Shown here piece after piece: positions 52,669-61,295 of a stretch of 64,000 bases of DNA. Position 1 is the stretch's first letter, and each line of letters opens with the position of its first letter. The stretch is from positions 186,001 to 250,000 of the forward strand of contig NZ_JACVXD010000002.1 of NCBI RefSeq assembly GCF_014596975.1, given 5' to 3'. A program made the translations under genes and the position numbers. The notes below the pieces were generated by a model that did no database searches, had not been told where the DNA came from, and saw nothing but the letters and a program-made list of their open reading frames with translations. Source of the DNA: Aestuariibaculum marinum. Its GTDB lineage: Bacteria > Bacteroidota > Bacteroidia > Flavobacteriales > Flavobacteriaceae.

Positions 52669-54027
52669 ATGGATATTTATATATTAGGAGGTGGAGCGTT
52701 TGGAACCGCTATAGGTAATCAGTTAGCTGAAAATTTAAACAATAATGTAGTATTATTCGTTAGAAATGAGTCACAGTCTAAGGAAGTCAACAATTTACAT
52801 ACGAACAAAAGATATTTTCCGAATAAAAAATTAAGCAAACGCTTAAAAGCTACAACGAATAGGAAAGCTTTAACAGAGGCGGATATAATTTTTTTAGCTA
52901 TTCCATCAAAAAAAATAGTTGATATTATTAGTAATTTAAAATTTTTTATTAGCAAGGATGTCTTAATTGTAAATTTATCTAAAGGTATTTTAAAAGAAGG
53001 TTTAACAATAATTGACTATCTCAAAAAGGAATTAAGTACGAATAATGTGATAGCTATGAAAGGACCTACTTTTTCTTCTGAATTAATTAATGGAGCACAT
53101 TCAATTTTTACAATTGGTTATAAGACCAGAGAGCAATACAACAGAATTGAGAAGATTATTTCAGAAACCAATATACATGTAGATTATACAACAGATATTA
53201 TTGGTGTTGAATTGTTAAGTGTTCTCAAAAATATTTACGCCATACTGATTGGTATTACAGATGCTCAGTACAATTCGCCTAATACTAGATTTATGATTTT
53301 AACTAAGTCTTTTTCGGAAATAAGAATTTTATTGAAGGAACTTGGAGGTAGAGAGGATTCTTTATTTCTTTCATGTGGTTATGGTGATGTAGGAATTACA
53401 TCTTTAAATGATTTAAGTAGAAATAGGACTCTCGGCTTGTTGATAGGGAAGGGGTTTTATAAAATCGGTAATAAAAAGAATAAAGTTGTTTTAGAAGGTT
53501 TAAAAACCATTAAATTAATAAATAATTTGTTGTCCGAAGAAGTCAAAAATAGACTTCCATTGTTTTCTAAATTAGCAAGTTTTTTTGAAAATAAAGAGGC
53601 TTTTTTTGAAATTCACTTTGATTCATTGATTAACAAAAAAATGAAAACGGTTTTGACTTATGGGACGTTTGACTTATTACACTATGGTCATTTAGAAATA
53701 TTAAGAAGAGCGAAAGAATTGGGAGATAGACTAGTAGTTGGAATTTCTACGGATGAATTTAATCAAGTAAAAGGAAAAAACTGTCAAATTTCATATGAGA
53801 AGCGAAAGGAATTTTTAGAAGCTGTAGAATACGTTGATTTGGTTATACCTGAGTCAGAATGGGAGCAAAAAGTTCAAGATGTCAAGAATAATGAAGTTGA
53901 TGTATTTGTTATGGGTGACGATTGGAAAGGCAAGTTTGATTATTTAACTGAATATTGCGATGTTGTTTATTTGCCAAGAACTTTAGGTATTTCTACTACT
54001 AAATTAAAATCTATTTTGGATAAATAA
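52669..54027 (+). CDS. Fused glycerol-3-phosphate dehydrogenase / glycerol-3-phosphate cytidylyltransferase (GpsA-TagD)
   Basis: This 452-residue protein joins two enzymes. Residues 1 to about 320 are GpsA-like: YILGGGAFGTAIGNQL (NAD site), VNLSKGI, AMKGPTFSSEL, the catalytic Lys187 in VLKNIYAI, Asp240 and Thr244 in GYGDVGITSLNDLSRNR. From Met325 the TagD-like part begins: VLTYGTFDLLHYGHLEIL with the HxGH site at 338-341, and RTLGISTT at 437-444. It should convert dihydroxyacetone phosphate to sn-glycerol 3-phosphate and then, with CTP, to CDP-glycerol. The stop overlaps the next gene as TAATG; that gene encodes the matching transferase. The ATG at 53641 could allow independent TagD. Composition is AT-rich relative to fcl. 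Confidence 0.92.
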   Translation: MDIYILGGGAFGTAIGNQLAENLNNNVVLFVRNESQSKEVNNLHTNKRYFPNKKLSKRLKATTNRKALTEADIIFLAIPSKKIVDIISNLKFFISKDVLIVNLSKGILKEGLTIIDYLKKELSTNNVIAMKGPTFSSELINGAHSIFTIGYKTREQYNRIEKIISETNIHVDYTTDIIGVELLSVLKNIYAILIGITDAQYNSPNTRFMILTKSFSEIRILLKELGGREDSLFLSCGYGDVGITSLNDLSRNRTLGLLIGKGFYKIGNKKNKVVLEGLKTIKLINNLLSEEVKNRLPLFSKLASFFENKEAFFEIHFDSLINKKMKTVLTYGTFDLLHYGHLEILRRAKELGDRLVVGISTDEFNQVKGKNCQISYEKRKEFLEAVEYVDLVIPESEWEQKVQDVKNNEVDVFVMGDDWKGKFDYLTEYCDVVYLPRTLGISTTKLKSILDK

Positions 54028-55211
54028 TGTTAAAGAAATTTATAATCCCTATTATTATAAAACTTTTTCGTGTTTTTATACCTATTAACAAAAAGAAGAT
54101 TTTATATTATAGTTTCCCTGATGTTTCAGATAATAGTTTTGCGTTTTTTGTTTATTTAATAAATAATCATCCATCATTTGAAAATGTATGGTTAGTTGAT
54201 AGTTATGATAGTAAAGAAGATTTTAAAGCGTTAATTTCTAATTATACAACTAGAACAAATTTTGTTATAATAAAAAAGAAAACTTTTAAAGGAATAAAAG
54301 AATTTATATCTTCTAAATACATATTGCATACTCATGGATTATTTAATGAAGTAACATTATCTTGTAAACAAACAAACATTAATTTATGGCATGGAATGCC
54401 TTTAAAAAAGATAGGTCATCTTGATGATAATAAAAGAATACCAAAGTCCGATTTTTTGATTGCAACTTCCGAATTATTTGCAGACATTATGGCTAAGGCA
54501 TTTAAAACTAATAAAAAAAGTGTATTAGTTTCTGGATTACCTAGAAATGATTTTTTATTTGAGTTAAAACATAGTTTTAAAGATTTACTTGTTTCCGACA
54601 ATAGTCAATTTAAAAATACTATACTTTGGATGCCTACTTATAGAAAGTCTGTAATAGGTGATATAAGGAATGACGGGGAAACACGAAAGATTAAAGATTT
54701 TTTAGAGGATAATAGTTTAAGTTATCTTAACAGCTATCTGCAAACAATCAATACAGTATGTTTTATTAAGCTACACCCGATGGATTTTATGAAGGTTGAA
54801 GATTTTAATTCTTATTCAAATATCTATTTCATAAATGATGAAATGATTAGAAAGAAGGGGGTTACAATGTATTCTTTATTAAATTCTGTAGATTTATTGC
54901 TTACAGATTTTTCTTCTATTTATGTTGATTTTTTATTATTAGATAAACCTATCGGTTTTATTTTTTCCGATTTTGAAGAATATCTTAATTCTAGAGGCTT
55001 TGTTTTTCAATCTCCTTTGGACTATATGCCAGGTGAGATTATCACAGATATCAAGGAGTTAAAGAGTTTTATGGATGAATTGTTTATCCAAAAAAATGAT
55101 AATTTTATTTTAAGGCGAAATGAAATAAAGAAAAAATTTCACAACGTAAATTCTGATTTTTCAGCAAAATTATTTACCCAAATATTTGATAATGCTCAAA
55201 AATATTCATAG
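54027..55211 (+). CDS. CDP-glycerol glycerophosphotransferase family protein (TagB/TagF-like)
   Basis: The 394-residue protein matches the Glyphos_transf family. It has NLWHGMPLKKIG near 119-130 with His122, LVSGLPRNDFL, ILWMPTYRKS near 200, IKLHPMD with His250, and LTDFSSIYVDFLLLDKPI with Asp294, Ser296 and Ser297. These include the two catalytic histidines known for TagF. An amphipathic or hydrophobic N-terminus (LKKFIIPIIIKLFRVFI) suggests membrane association. It should move glycerol phosphate from CDP-glycerol onto a glycan or lipid-linked acceptor; whether once (TagB-like) or repeatedly (TagF-like) cannot be read. It is coupled to the fused GpsA-TagD gene by overlapping stop and start. 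Confidence 0.93.
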   Translation: MLKKFIIPIIIKLFRVFIPINKKKILYYSFPDVSDNSFAFFVYLINNHPSFENVWLVDSYDSKEDFKALISNYTTRTNFVIIKKKTFKGIKEFISSKYILHTHGLFNEVTLSCKQTNINLWHGMPLKKIGHLDDNKRIPKSDFLIATSELFADIMAKAFKTNKKSVLVSGLPRNDFLFELKHSFKDLLVSDNSQFKNTILWMPTYRKSVIGDIRNDGETRKIKDFLEDNSLSYLNSYLQTINTVCFIKLHPMDFMKVEDFNSYSNIYFINDEMIRKKGVTMYSLLNSVDLLLTDFSSIYVDFLLLDKPIGFIFSDFEEYLNSRGFVFQSPLDYMPGEIITDIKELKSFMDELFIQKNDNFILRRNEIKKKFHNVNSDFSAKLFTQIFDNAQKYS

Positions 55212-56436
55212 AGATCATCTTTTAATTTTGAAAAACTTATCTTATCTAACTTTGATGAAGTTTTTCAATATAGGTTTTAAATTTTTTATTGTAGCTTATT
55301 TAATTAGAGTATTGGGTGATAAGAATTATGGACTTGTAACGTGGTTAGATTCTATAATTCAATATTTTTTAATGATTATTAATTTTGGTTTCAATGTTTA
55401 TGCTGCAAAGTATATTGTTGACCATAAGGAAGATAAGTTGAGAATTAATGAAATTGTATCGTCCATTTTGATAATTAAGACTGTTTTATTTGTTTTATCT
55501 ATACTATTTATATTAATACTTTCTGCTTTTCATGAGTATCGTGCATATAGGGAGTTATTGTTATTATTTATGTTCACAGGAATAGGAGAGGTTTTGTTTC
55601 CAGTTTGGTTCTTTCAAGGAAAGGAAAATTTAAAGCCGGCAACATTAATTGTATTTTTCTCAAGATTATTTTTAATAGTAGCTACATTGTTTTTTGTTGT
55701 TAGTGAAAGCGATGCCCTAATTTATATCATTGTTACTTCAATTTCTTCTATTATTATGGGAGTTTTAGGGATATCCTATATGTTTAAGTATTATGACGTA
55801 AATTTTGGGAGAGTATCAATAACCACTTTGCTTAATTATGCTAAAGAAACATTTCCTTTCTTTTTAGGTAGGTTCTTGTCTTTAGTTTTTAATTTTGGTA
55901 CAATTTTCCTAATAGGGAAGTATTGTTTGTTAGAGCAAGTAGCTGGATTTGATTTAAGTTTAAAAATTATAATGGTAAGCGTAATACCTTTTGAAATGCT
56001 TCAGCAAGCTGTGTTTCCCACTTTAGCAAGAACTAAAAACAAGAGGATGCTTAAAAAATTAATTTTGGCTTCTTTTTTTGCTGGTTCTGTTATTGGTTTT
56101 GTAATATTTTTCTTTTCTAGTGATTTTATAGCTTTGTTTGGGGGAAATAATATGTTAGAATACACATCTGCACTAAAGGTGTTATCATTTTTAACCCCTT
56201 TTGTGGCATTAACATTTATTTTGGGGTCTTGTGGGTTAGTTGCTTTTGGGTATTTTAGAGAATTTAATTTTTCTCTGATAGGGACTTCAGTATTATATCT
56301 TTTTGTTCTGATGGTATTATACTATTTTGATTCTATAACTTTTTGGAATTTGGTTTATCTTAGAGTTTTCGGAGACATTTTGATGTGTTTTATTAGAATG
56401 TTATATGTAATTAAAAAAAGAGTTGTTATCTTTTAA
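55192..56436 (+). CDS. Polysaccharide flippase, Wzx/MATE-like
   Basis: I choose the ATG at 55192 (414 residues) over a TTG two codons upstream; it overlaps the preceding gene by 20 nt. The protein has about 12 membrane helices, with YLTLMKFFNIGFKFFIVAYL and RVLGDKNYGLVTWLDSIIQY at the N-terminus, the usual Wzx/RfbX (polysaccharide synthase) start. It should flip undecaprenyl-linked repeat units across the inner membrane. Extreme T-richness of the gene is typical of variable O-antigen loci. Confidence 0.88.
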   Translation: MLKNIHRDHLLILKNLSYLTLMKFFNIGFKFFIVAYLIRVLGDKNYGLVTWLDSIIQYFLMIINFGFNVYAAKYIVDHKEDKLRINEIVSSILIIKTVLFVLSILFILILSAFHEYRAYRELLLLFMFTGIGEVLFPVWFFQGKENLKPATLIVFFSRLFLIVATLFFVVSESDALIYIIVTSISSIIMGVLGISYMFKYYDVNFGRVSITTLLNYAKETFPFFLGRFLSLVFNFGTIFLIGKYCLLEQVAGFDLSLKIIMVSVIPFEMLQQAVFPTLARTKNKRMLKKLILASFFAGSVIGFVIFFFSSDFIALFGGNNMLEYTSALKVLSFLTPFVALTFILGSCGLVAFGYFREFNFSLIGTSVLYLFVLMVLYYFDSITFWNLVYLRVFGDILMCFIRMLYVIKKRVVIF

Positions 56437-56457
56437 ATATTTTATAAAAAGTATAAA

Positions 56458-57726
56458 TTGAAAATTTTTAAAGACACTAGTTTAGAATACATTTTTTTTA
56501 CTTACTATATTATTTTCGAAATAGTATTCGCTTACAACTTAAGCTTTATTGGTTTGTCTGGTTTTTCAAGAGTTCCATATCTTAGACTGGGACTAATGCT
56601 ATTTACTGTTGTATTTTTTTTGAAAGACTTTCTCAACTTAAAATTAAATTTAAGATTTAAACGTTCAATTAAGTATCAAGATCTTTTTGTCAAATTATTT
56701 ATATTGAGTGCTTTGATCTCTTTGCCTGTTGGTTTGTTTAATAGAAATCCCATAGTTTATTTTATTACAGATTTTGTTTATATTTTATTAGGAGCATTTT
56801 TATTCTTTATTACGAAAAGAAGAAATTCTTTAAATGATATAAATGTTCCGTTATTAGTACATAATAGAATTTTATTTAAAAAACTGAGTTATTTTTTTTC
56901 GCTTGTTACTTTTTTGTGCATTTTATTTAATCTTGATGCACCGGCTTTGTTGCCTATAATATTAATTGTTTTAGTTTTTTTAAATGTTATAATTAAGAAT
57001 TATATATTAGCATGTTTTATGTTAGTGCCCTATTTGTATTTAGTGTTGTCTTCTAATAGAACTCAATTAATAGTTTTTCTTTTAGTTGTTTTTTTTCTAT
57101 TTCTAAGATACATTAGAAAATTTTTTAGTTTAAAAACAGTTTTTTTGTATTCTTTTATATTTGGAATTGTTTTTTTTGTTTTTAGGATAGAATTGTTAGA
57201 AGGTTTATTGTTTTTTATAGATAAACATAGTAATGTTGGTTATCGAATTTATCAGTTGTTATTTGTTTTTAAAGAAGGTATAGATTTCTCTAATCCTTTT
57301 TTCACTTCAATTTCTCAAAGAATTTTGGAAGCTCAAGCTGTTTATGATTATTGGACTACTAACTTATATACTTTTATTTTTGGTGCTGGATCAGGTGGTG
57401 TAATTGATGGAAGGGAAGTATTTAATGATTCTTCTGTATTAAATTCAGCTTTACTGGGAGCCGATAAAATTCATAATATTCATATTTTGCCAATGGCTTT
57501 AATATATAGGTACGGTTTGTTTGGATTATGTTTATTTGTCATACTTATTATAATGGCTATAAAATCAGCTAAAAACATTTTGGATAGTTCAGATTTACAA
57601 AAGGTTTTTTGGAATCTTTTTTTTCTATCCTGGTTTGTCTTTTCAATGCCAGCCGCTTCTTTTTTATGGACAATGCCTTTATTTTGGATTAGCTTGGCTA
57701 TGATTAATAATAAAAACTATATATGA
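56458..57726 (+). CDS. Polytopic membrane protein, probable O-antigen polymerase (Wzy-like)
   Basis: The 422-residue protein has roughly 11-12 membrane helices and a large polar loop near 255-330 (HSNVGYRIYQLLFVFKEGID, GAGSGGVIDGREVF). The next recognisable part is IHNIHILPMALIYRYGLFGL near 340. That loop and the RYG element are typical of Wzy-type polymerases, which have poor sequence conservation. The start is a TTG at 56458; no ATG lies before the first helix. The stop overlaps the SGNH gene as ATGA. It could instead be a ligase. Confidence 0.65.
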   Translation: MKIFKDTSLEYIFFTYYIIFEIVFAYNLSFIGLSGFSRVPYLRLGLMLFTVVFFLKDFLNLKLNLRFKRSIKYQDLFVKLFILSALISLPVGLFNRNPIVYFITDFVYILLGAFLFFITKRRNSLNDINVPLLVHNRILFKKLSYFFSLVTFLCILFNLDAPALLPIILIVLVFLNVIIKNYILACFMLVPYLYLVLSSNRTQLIVFLLVVFFLFLRYIRKFFSLKTVFLYSFIFGIVFFVFRIELLEGLLFFIDKHSNVGYRIYQLLFVFKEGIDFSNPFFTSISQRILEAQAVYDYWTTNLYTFIFGAGSGGVIDGREVFNDSSVLNSALLGADKIHNIHILPMALIYRYGLFGLCLFVILIIMAIKSAKNILDSSDLQKVFWNLFFLSWFVFSMPAASFLWTMPLFWISLAMINNKNYI

Positions 57727-58382
57727 GATTGATATTGTACATAACAATAATACTATTTGTTAATTTAGGCTACTCTCAAAAGGAAGAAAGTCAAATTAAT
57801 GAAATTTTATGGTATGGAGAGTCTACAACTAGAGGTACAGGTGTTCCTATAGATAAGCCATGGAGAGCTTTTATGTGGACTGTTTCTGATTTTATGAGTA
57901 AATCTTCAGATTCTATTTCATATAAGAATATTAATTTAGGTTTCCCTAGTTGGAATTCCAAGAATGGATTAGACTCTTTGGATGTTAAAGTTTTAAATAA
58001 ATCGTTTGATTATGTTTTTTTAGAATTTGGACTAAATGATAATGATATAGAAAATCCTGATTTGTATTTAAGTCAAATGATTGAGCTAATTAAGGAAAAG
58101 AATTCTAGATCTCAAGTTGTTCTTATTTTGTTAAATAATGTAAAACAAATTAGTTACAGAATTGAACATGATTCTTTGGATGAAACTTCAAAATTATGGT
58201 TTAATGTAGCCGATAAATATAGATTACCAATTATTGATGTTACTAAAAGTTTATTAGCTCGATCAGAAGACTTAGATTTTTATAAAAGCATAATACCGGA
58301 TGGAATTCACCCAAATCAGATTGGTCATTATTTGTATGCTAGTATTATTTATCAGGAATTAATAAAAGGAAATATTATTTAG
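57723..58382 (+). CDS. Periplasmic SGNH/GDSL-type hydrolase
   Basis: This 219-residue protein has a signal peptide (MRLILYITIILFVNLGYSQ) and SGNH blocks. Block I is WYGESTTRG with Ser34 (GES in place of GDS). Block II is NLGFPSWNSKNG, and block III FLEFGLNDND with Asn. Block V is PDGIHPNQIGHYL, with Asp193 and His196. Such enzymes in polysaccharide loci add or remove acyl groups, often acetyl, on periplasmic glycans. It is encoded between two polymerase/ligase-like genes, supporting a role on the same glycan. Substrate unknown. Confidence 0.82.
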   Translation: MRLILYITIILFVNLGYSQKEESQINEILWYGESTTRGTGVPIDKPWRAFMWTVSDFMSKSSDSISYKNINLGFPSWNSKNGLDSLDVKVLNKSFDYVFLEFGLNDNDIENPDLYLSQMIELIKEKNSRSQVVLILLNNVKQISYRIEHDSLDETSKLWFNVADKYRLPIIDVTKSLLARSEDLDFYKSIIPDGIHPNQIGHYLYASIIYQELIKGNII

Positions 58383-58389
58383 TTTTTTT

Positions 58390-59655
58390 ATGGAATTAAA
58401 AAAGCTTGCAAATATAATTACTGCATACGGAATTGACGTTTTACTAATTTTTTTCGGTTTGTTTACTCTATTACCTTTTAATTTTAGAGGAGCAATGGTT
58501 ATTGTTTTTTTATTGTTTAGTATAATAGCTGGCTATGGAGGTGAGAATAAATTTGTTTTGAAGCCATTTATAATTAACTCTTTGCTGTTTTTATCTTATT
58601 TACTAAGTCTGTTATACACTTCTAATTTAAAATCTGGTTTGGGGCTCTTAACGACTGATTTATCTTTAATTGTAATACCCTTAAGTTTTTTTTTGATTTC
58701 TAGAAATAGAAAGATTTCATATAAGTTGCTTTTGAATAGTCAATTTTTTCCGATTTCTTTTTTTTGTTCTTGTGTTTTTTTGGCCTGCTTTATAATTTTT
58801 AAGGCTACTTTTTTTTTCAAATTTGAAACTAATAAGGTTTTAATTAACCCTTTTTTAAAGGAACTCGATACAAATTTATTTTGGTTTTCTGATCATCCTA
58901 TCTATTTGTCATTAGCTATATCTATATCATTAGTAATATCTTTATTTCTAATAAATAATAATAACAATAAATTTAAGTTTTTAATTTATTCAGGGGCAAT
59001 AATTCAATTAATTGCAATTATAATAATGTCAAGAAAAGGAGTTATAATAGCTCTTATTATTGCTTTTTTAATTACGCTTCTTTACAAGTATAAATTATCG
59101 TTAAAAACTATGTTTTATTCTTTGTTTTTTTTCGGGATTATAGCGGGGATAATATTTGCTTTTTCTTTAGATACAATAAAAAGGTTTGAAGAAGTTTTTG
59201 ATAACAAAAGTTATGGAGAGGTTCAAGAATTTTCATCAACAAGTATACGCTATAATATTTATAAATGTGATTTTGCTTTGATAAAGGAAAATTTACTTTT
59301 TGGATATGGTATTGGTGATGTAAAGGAAACATTAAGAGGTTGTTATAAAAACAAGTCTGAGGTTTTGTATAATGGTAATTATAATTCTCATAATCAATAC
59401 TTGGGAATATTATTAATTTCAGGTGTATCAGGATTGTTTATTTTTATGTATTCGATTGTTTTAAATTTTAAATTATTTCATAGGAGAAAGGATTATATGG
59501 CAAGTTCCGTCTTAGTTTTATTCTTGTTGGTTATGTTGTTTGAGAATATTTTAGATAGACAGAATGGAGTAATTTTATTTTCTCTATTTATTAATTATTT
59601 TGCATTCATGAATCATTCCCTCCCCACCCCCGAAAAAAAAATATTTGATGAATAG
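58390..59655 (+). CDS. O-antigen ligase/polymerase family membrane protein (Wzy_C-like)
   Basis: The 421-residue protein has about 11 helices. The periplasmic loop and adjacent segment RYNIYKCDFALIKENLLFGY followed by GIGDVKETLRGCY and YNSHNQYLGILLISGVSGLF match the Wzy_C (WaaL/PglL-like) pattern, with the conserved HNxYL-type His in SHNQYLG. It probably ligates or polymerises undecaprenyl-linked glycan. The last codons run through a C-rich stretch and nine A (59633-59641), unlike the rest of the gene. Its end overlaps the next gene by 8 nt. Confidence 0.78.
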   Translation: MELKKLANIITAYGIDVLLIFFGLFTLLPFNFRGAMVIVFLLFSIIAGYGGENKFVLKPFIINSLLFLSYLLSLLYTSNLKSGLGLLTTDLSLIVIPLSFFLISRNRKISYKLLLNSQFFPISFFCSCVFLACFIIFKATFFFKFETNKVLINPFLKELDTNLFWFSDHPIYLSLAISISLVISLFLINNNNNKFKFLIYSGAIIQLIAIIIMSRKGVIIALIIAFLITLLYKYKLSLKTMFYSLFFFGIIAGIIFAFSLDTIKRFEEVFDNKSYGEVQEFSSTSIRYNIYKCDFALIKENLLFGYGIGDVKETLRGCYKNKSEVLYNGNYNSHNQYLGILLISGVSGLFIFMYSIVLNFKLFHRRKDYMASSVLVLFLLVMLFENILDRQNGVILFSLFINYFAFMNHSLPTPEKKIFDE

Positions 59656-60727
59656 AGTTTTATTAATAGGACCATTACCAGAACCTACAACTGGTGTTTC
59701 CCTAGCCAATAAAGTTGTTGATGATGGTTTAGAAGTTAATGGTTTTAAGGTAGAAACTATTAACACTTCGTATAATAAATTTGAGGAAAGTTTAGGGAAG
59801 TTTTCATTAAGCAAGGCTCTGTTTTTTCTAAAACTTAATTTTCAGGCTTATAAGATATTTAAAGTTAATACTGTCTATATTACCCCAGGCCAAACGTTTT
59901 TTGGGATAATGAAGTATGCCATATTTATACTTTTAACAAAAATGTTTGGTAAAGAATTAATAATACATGTTCATGGAAATTATTTGGTGAAAGAGTATGC
60001 TCAGCTAAAAGGGGTGAAAAAAGCAATATTTAGTTGGCTTTTAGGTAAAACTTCAAAAGGCATTGTGCTGTCAGAATCCTTGAAAGGGAATATGTTACCC
60101 TTTATAGATAATAAACAGATTTTTGTATTATATAATTTTGTTGAGGATTATTTGTTTTCTCAAAAGGAAACTGAAAAGGAAACTATCGAAAAACCTAAAA
60201 TCATATTTTTAAGTAATTTAATGCAAGAAAAGGGGATTTTAGATCTTTTGGAAGCTTTTTTAATTTTAGAAAATGAGGGTTTTCAATATGAAGCTAGAAT
60301 AGCAGGAAATATAGATGTTAAAAATAAGGATGTGATAGAACAATATTTTAATAAATTAAAAAATGTAGAATATTGTGGTGTTGTTTCAGGTATTGATAAA
60401 AAGAGTTTACTTGATTGGGGAAATATTTTTATACTTCCTACGTATTATGAAATGGAGGGGCAACCTATTTCAATTTTGGAAGCTATGGCTACTAGAAATT
60501 TAATTTTGGTTACAAATCATGCAGGAATTCCAGATATCTTCGAAAACGGGAAAAATGGTTATTATATTGAGAAAAAGAATCCTTTAGATATAGTTGAAAA
60601 GATAAAGATGGTATCAAATGAGTTAATTGTGGCTGATAAAATTAGGAATGAAAATTACGAAGTAGCCAAACGTAATTATCAAGTAAGAAATTTTATATCA
60701 AATCTTACAAGAATTATTAAAGTTTAA
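59648..60727 (+). CDS. Glycosyltransferase, GT4 family
   Basis: I choose the ATG at 59648 (359 residues); a TTG one codon upstream is also possible. It starts MNRVLLIGPLPEPTTGVSLA. The middle has LIIHVHGNYLVKEYAQL, and the C-terminal Rossmann domain contains KPKIIFLSNLMQEKGILDLL and IFILPTYYEMEGQPISILEA, the EX7E nucleotide-sugar site of GT4 enzymes. Donor and acceptor cannot be told. It overlaps the ligase-like gene by 8 nt in a +1-shifted frame. Confidence 0.9.
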   Translation: MNRVLLIGPLPEPTTGVSLANKVVDDGLEVNGFKVETINTSYNKFEESLGKFSLSKALFFLKLNFQAYKIFKVNTVYITPGQTFFGIMKYAIFILLTKMFGKELIIHVHGNYLVKEYAQLKGVKKAIFSWLLGKTSKGIVLSESLKGNMLPFIDNKQIFVLYNFVEDYLFSQKETEKETIEKPKIIFLSNLMQEKGILDLLEAFLILENEGFQYEARIAGNIDVKNKDVIEQYFNKLKNVEYCGVVSGIDKKSLLDWGNIFILPTYYEMEGQPISILEAMATRNLILVTNHAGIPDIFENGKNGYYIEKKNPLDIVEKIKMVSNELIVADKIRNENYEVAKRNYQVRNFISNLTRIIKV

Positions 60728-60740
60728 AAGGAAATACGGG

Positions 60741-61295
60741 ATGGTGATTAATCAGGATTTAAGTTTATATAAAAACCCTACAGGTTTTAGAGGCAAGCCA
60801 GGTTGGTTTGTTCAGATTTGGTGGTTAATCCAATCCACTTTATTTGAATGGTCTCCACAATTTTTATATGGGTGGAGACGCTTTCTTTTGCGTTGTTTCG
60901 GGGCTAAAATAGGAAAAGGTGTTGTTATAAGACCTTCAGTAAAAATGACCTACCCCTGGAAAGTATCTATTGGCGATTATAGCTGGATAGGCGATGAGGT
61001 TGTATTGTATTCTCTTGGGGAGATTGAGATAGGTTCAAATGTTGTTATATCTCAAAGAAGTTATATTTGTACAGGGTCTCATGACTATGCAAAAAAAGAG
61101 TTTCCAATTTATGCTAAGAAAATAACCATAGAAGAGGGGTGTTGGTTGGCCACAGATGTTTTTGTTGCTCCGGGAGTATTAATTGAAAAAGGAACTGTTG
61201 TAGGAGCCAGAAGTTCTGTATTTAAAGATTTAAAGGCTTTTTCTGTATATGCAGGATCTCCGGCTAAATTGTTAAAGAAAAGAAACATTGAATAA
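60741..61295 (+). CDS. WcaF-like colanic-acid-type acetyltransferase
   Basis: The 184-residue protein belongs to the left-handed beta-helix acyltransferases. It begins with the WcaF-type leader FRGKPGWFVQIWWLIQSTLF and YGWRRFLLRCFGAKIG. Hexapeptide turns follow (VIRPSVKMTYPWKVSIGDYS, IEIGSNVVISQRSYICTGSH with the catalytic-type His, APGVLIEKGTVVGARSSVF). It should transfer acetyl from acetyl-CoA to a sugar. It sits just upstream of a WcaI-like gene with an 8-nt overlap, as in colanic acid clusters. Confidence 0.9.
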   Translation: MVINQDLSLYKNPTGFRGKPGWFVQIWWLIQSTLFEWSPQFLYGWRRFLLRCFGAKIGKGVVIRPSVKMTYPWKVSIGDYSWIGDEVVLYSLGEIEIGSNVVISQRSYICTGSHDYAKKEFPIYAKKITIEEGCWLATDVFVAPGVLIEKGTVVGARSSVFKDLKAFSVYAGSPAKLLKKRNIE

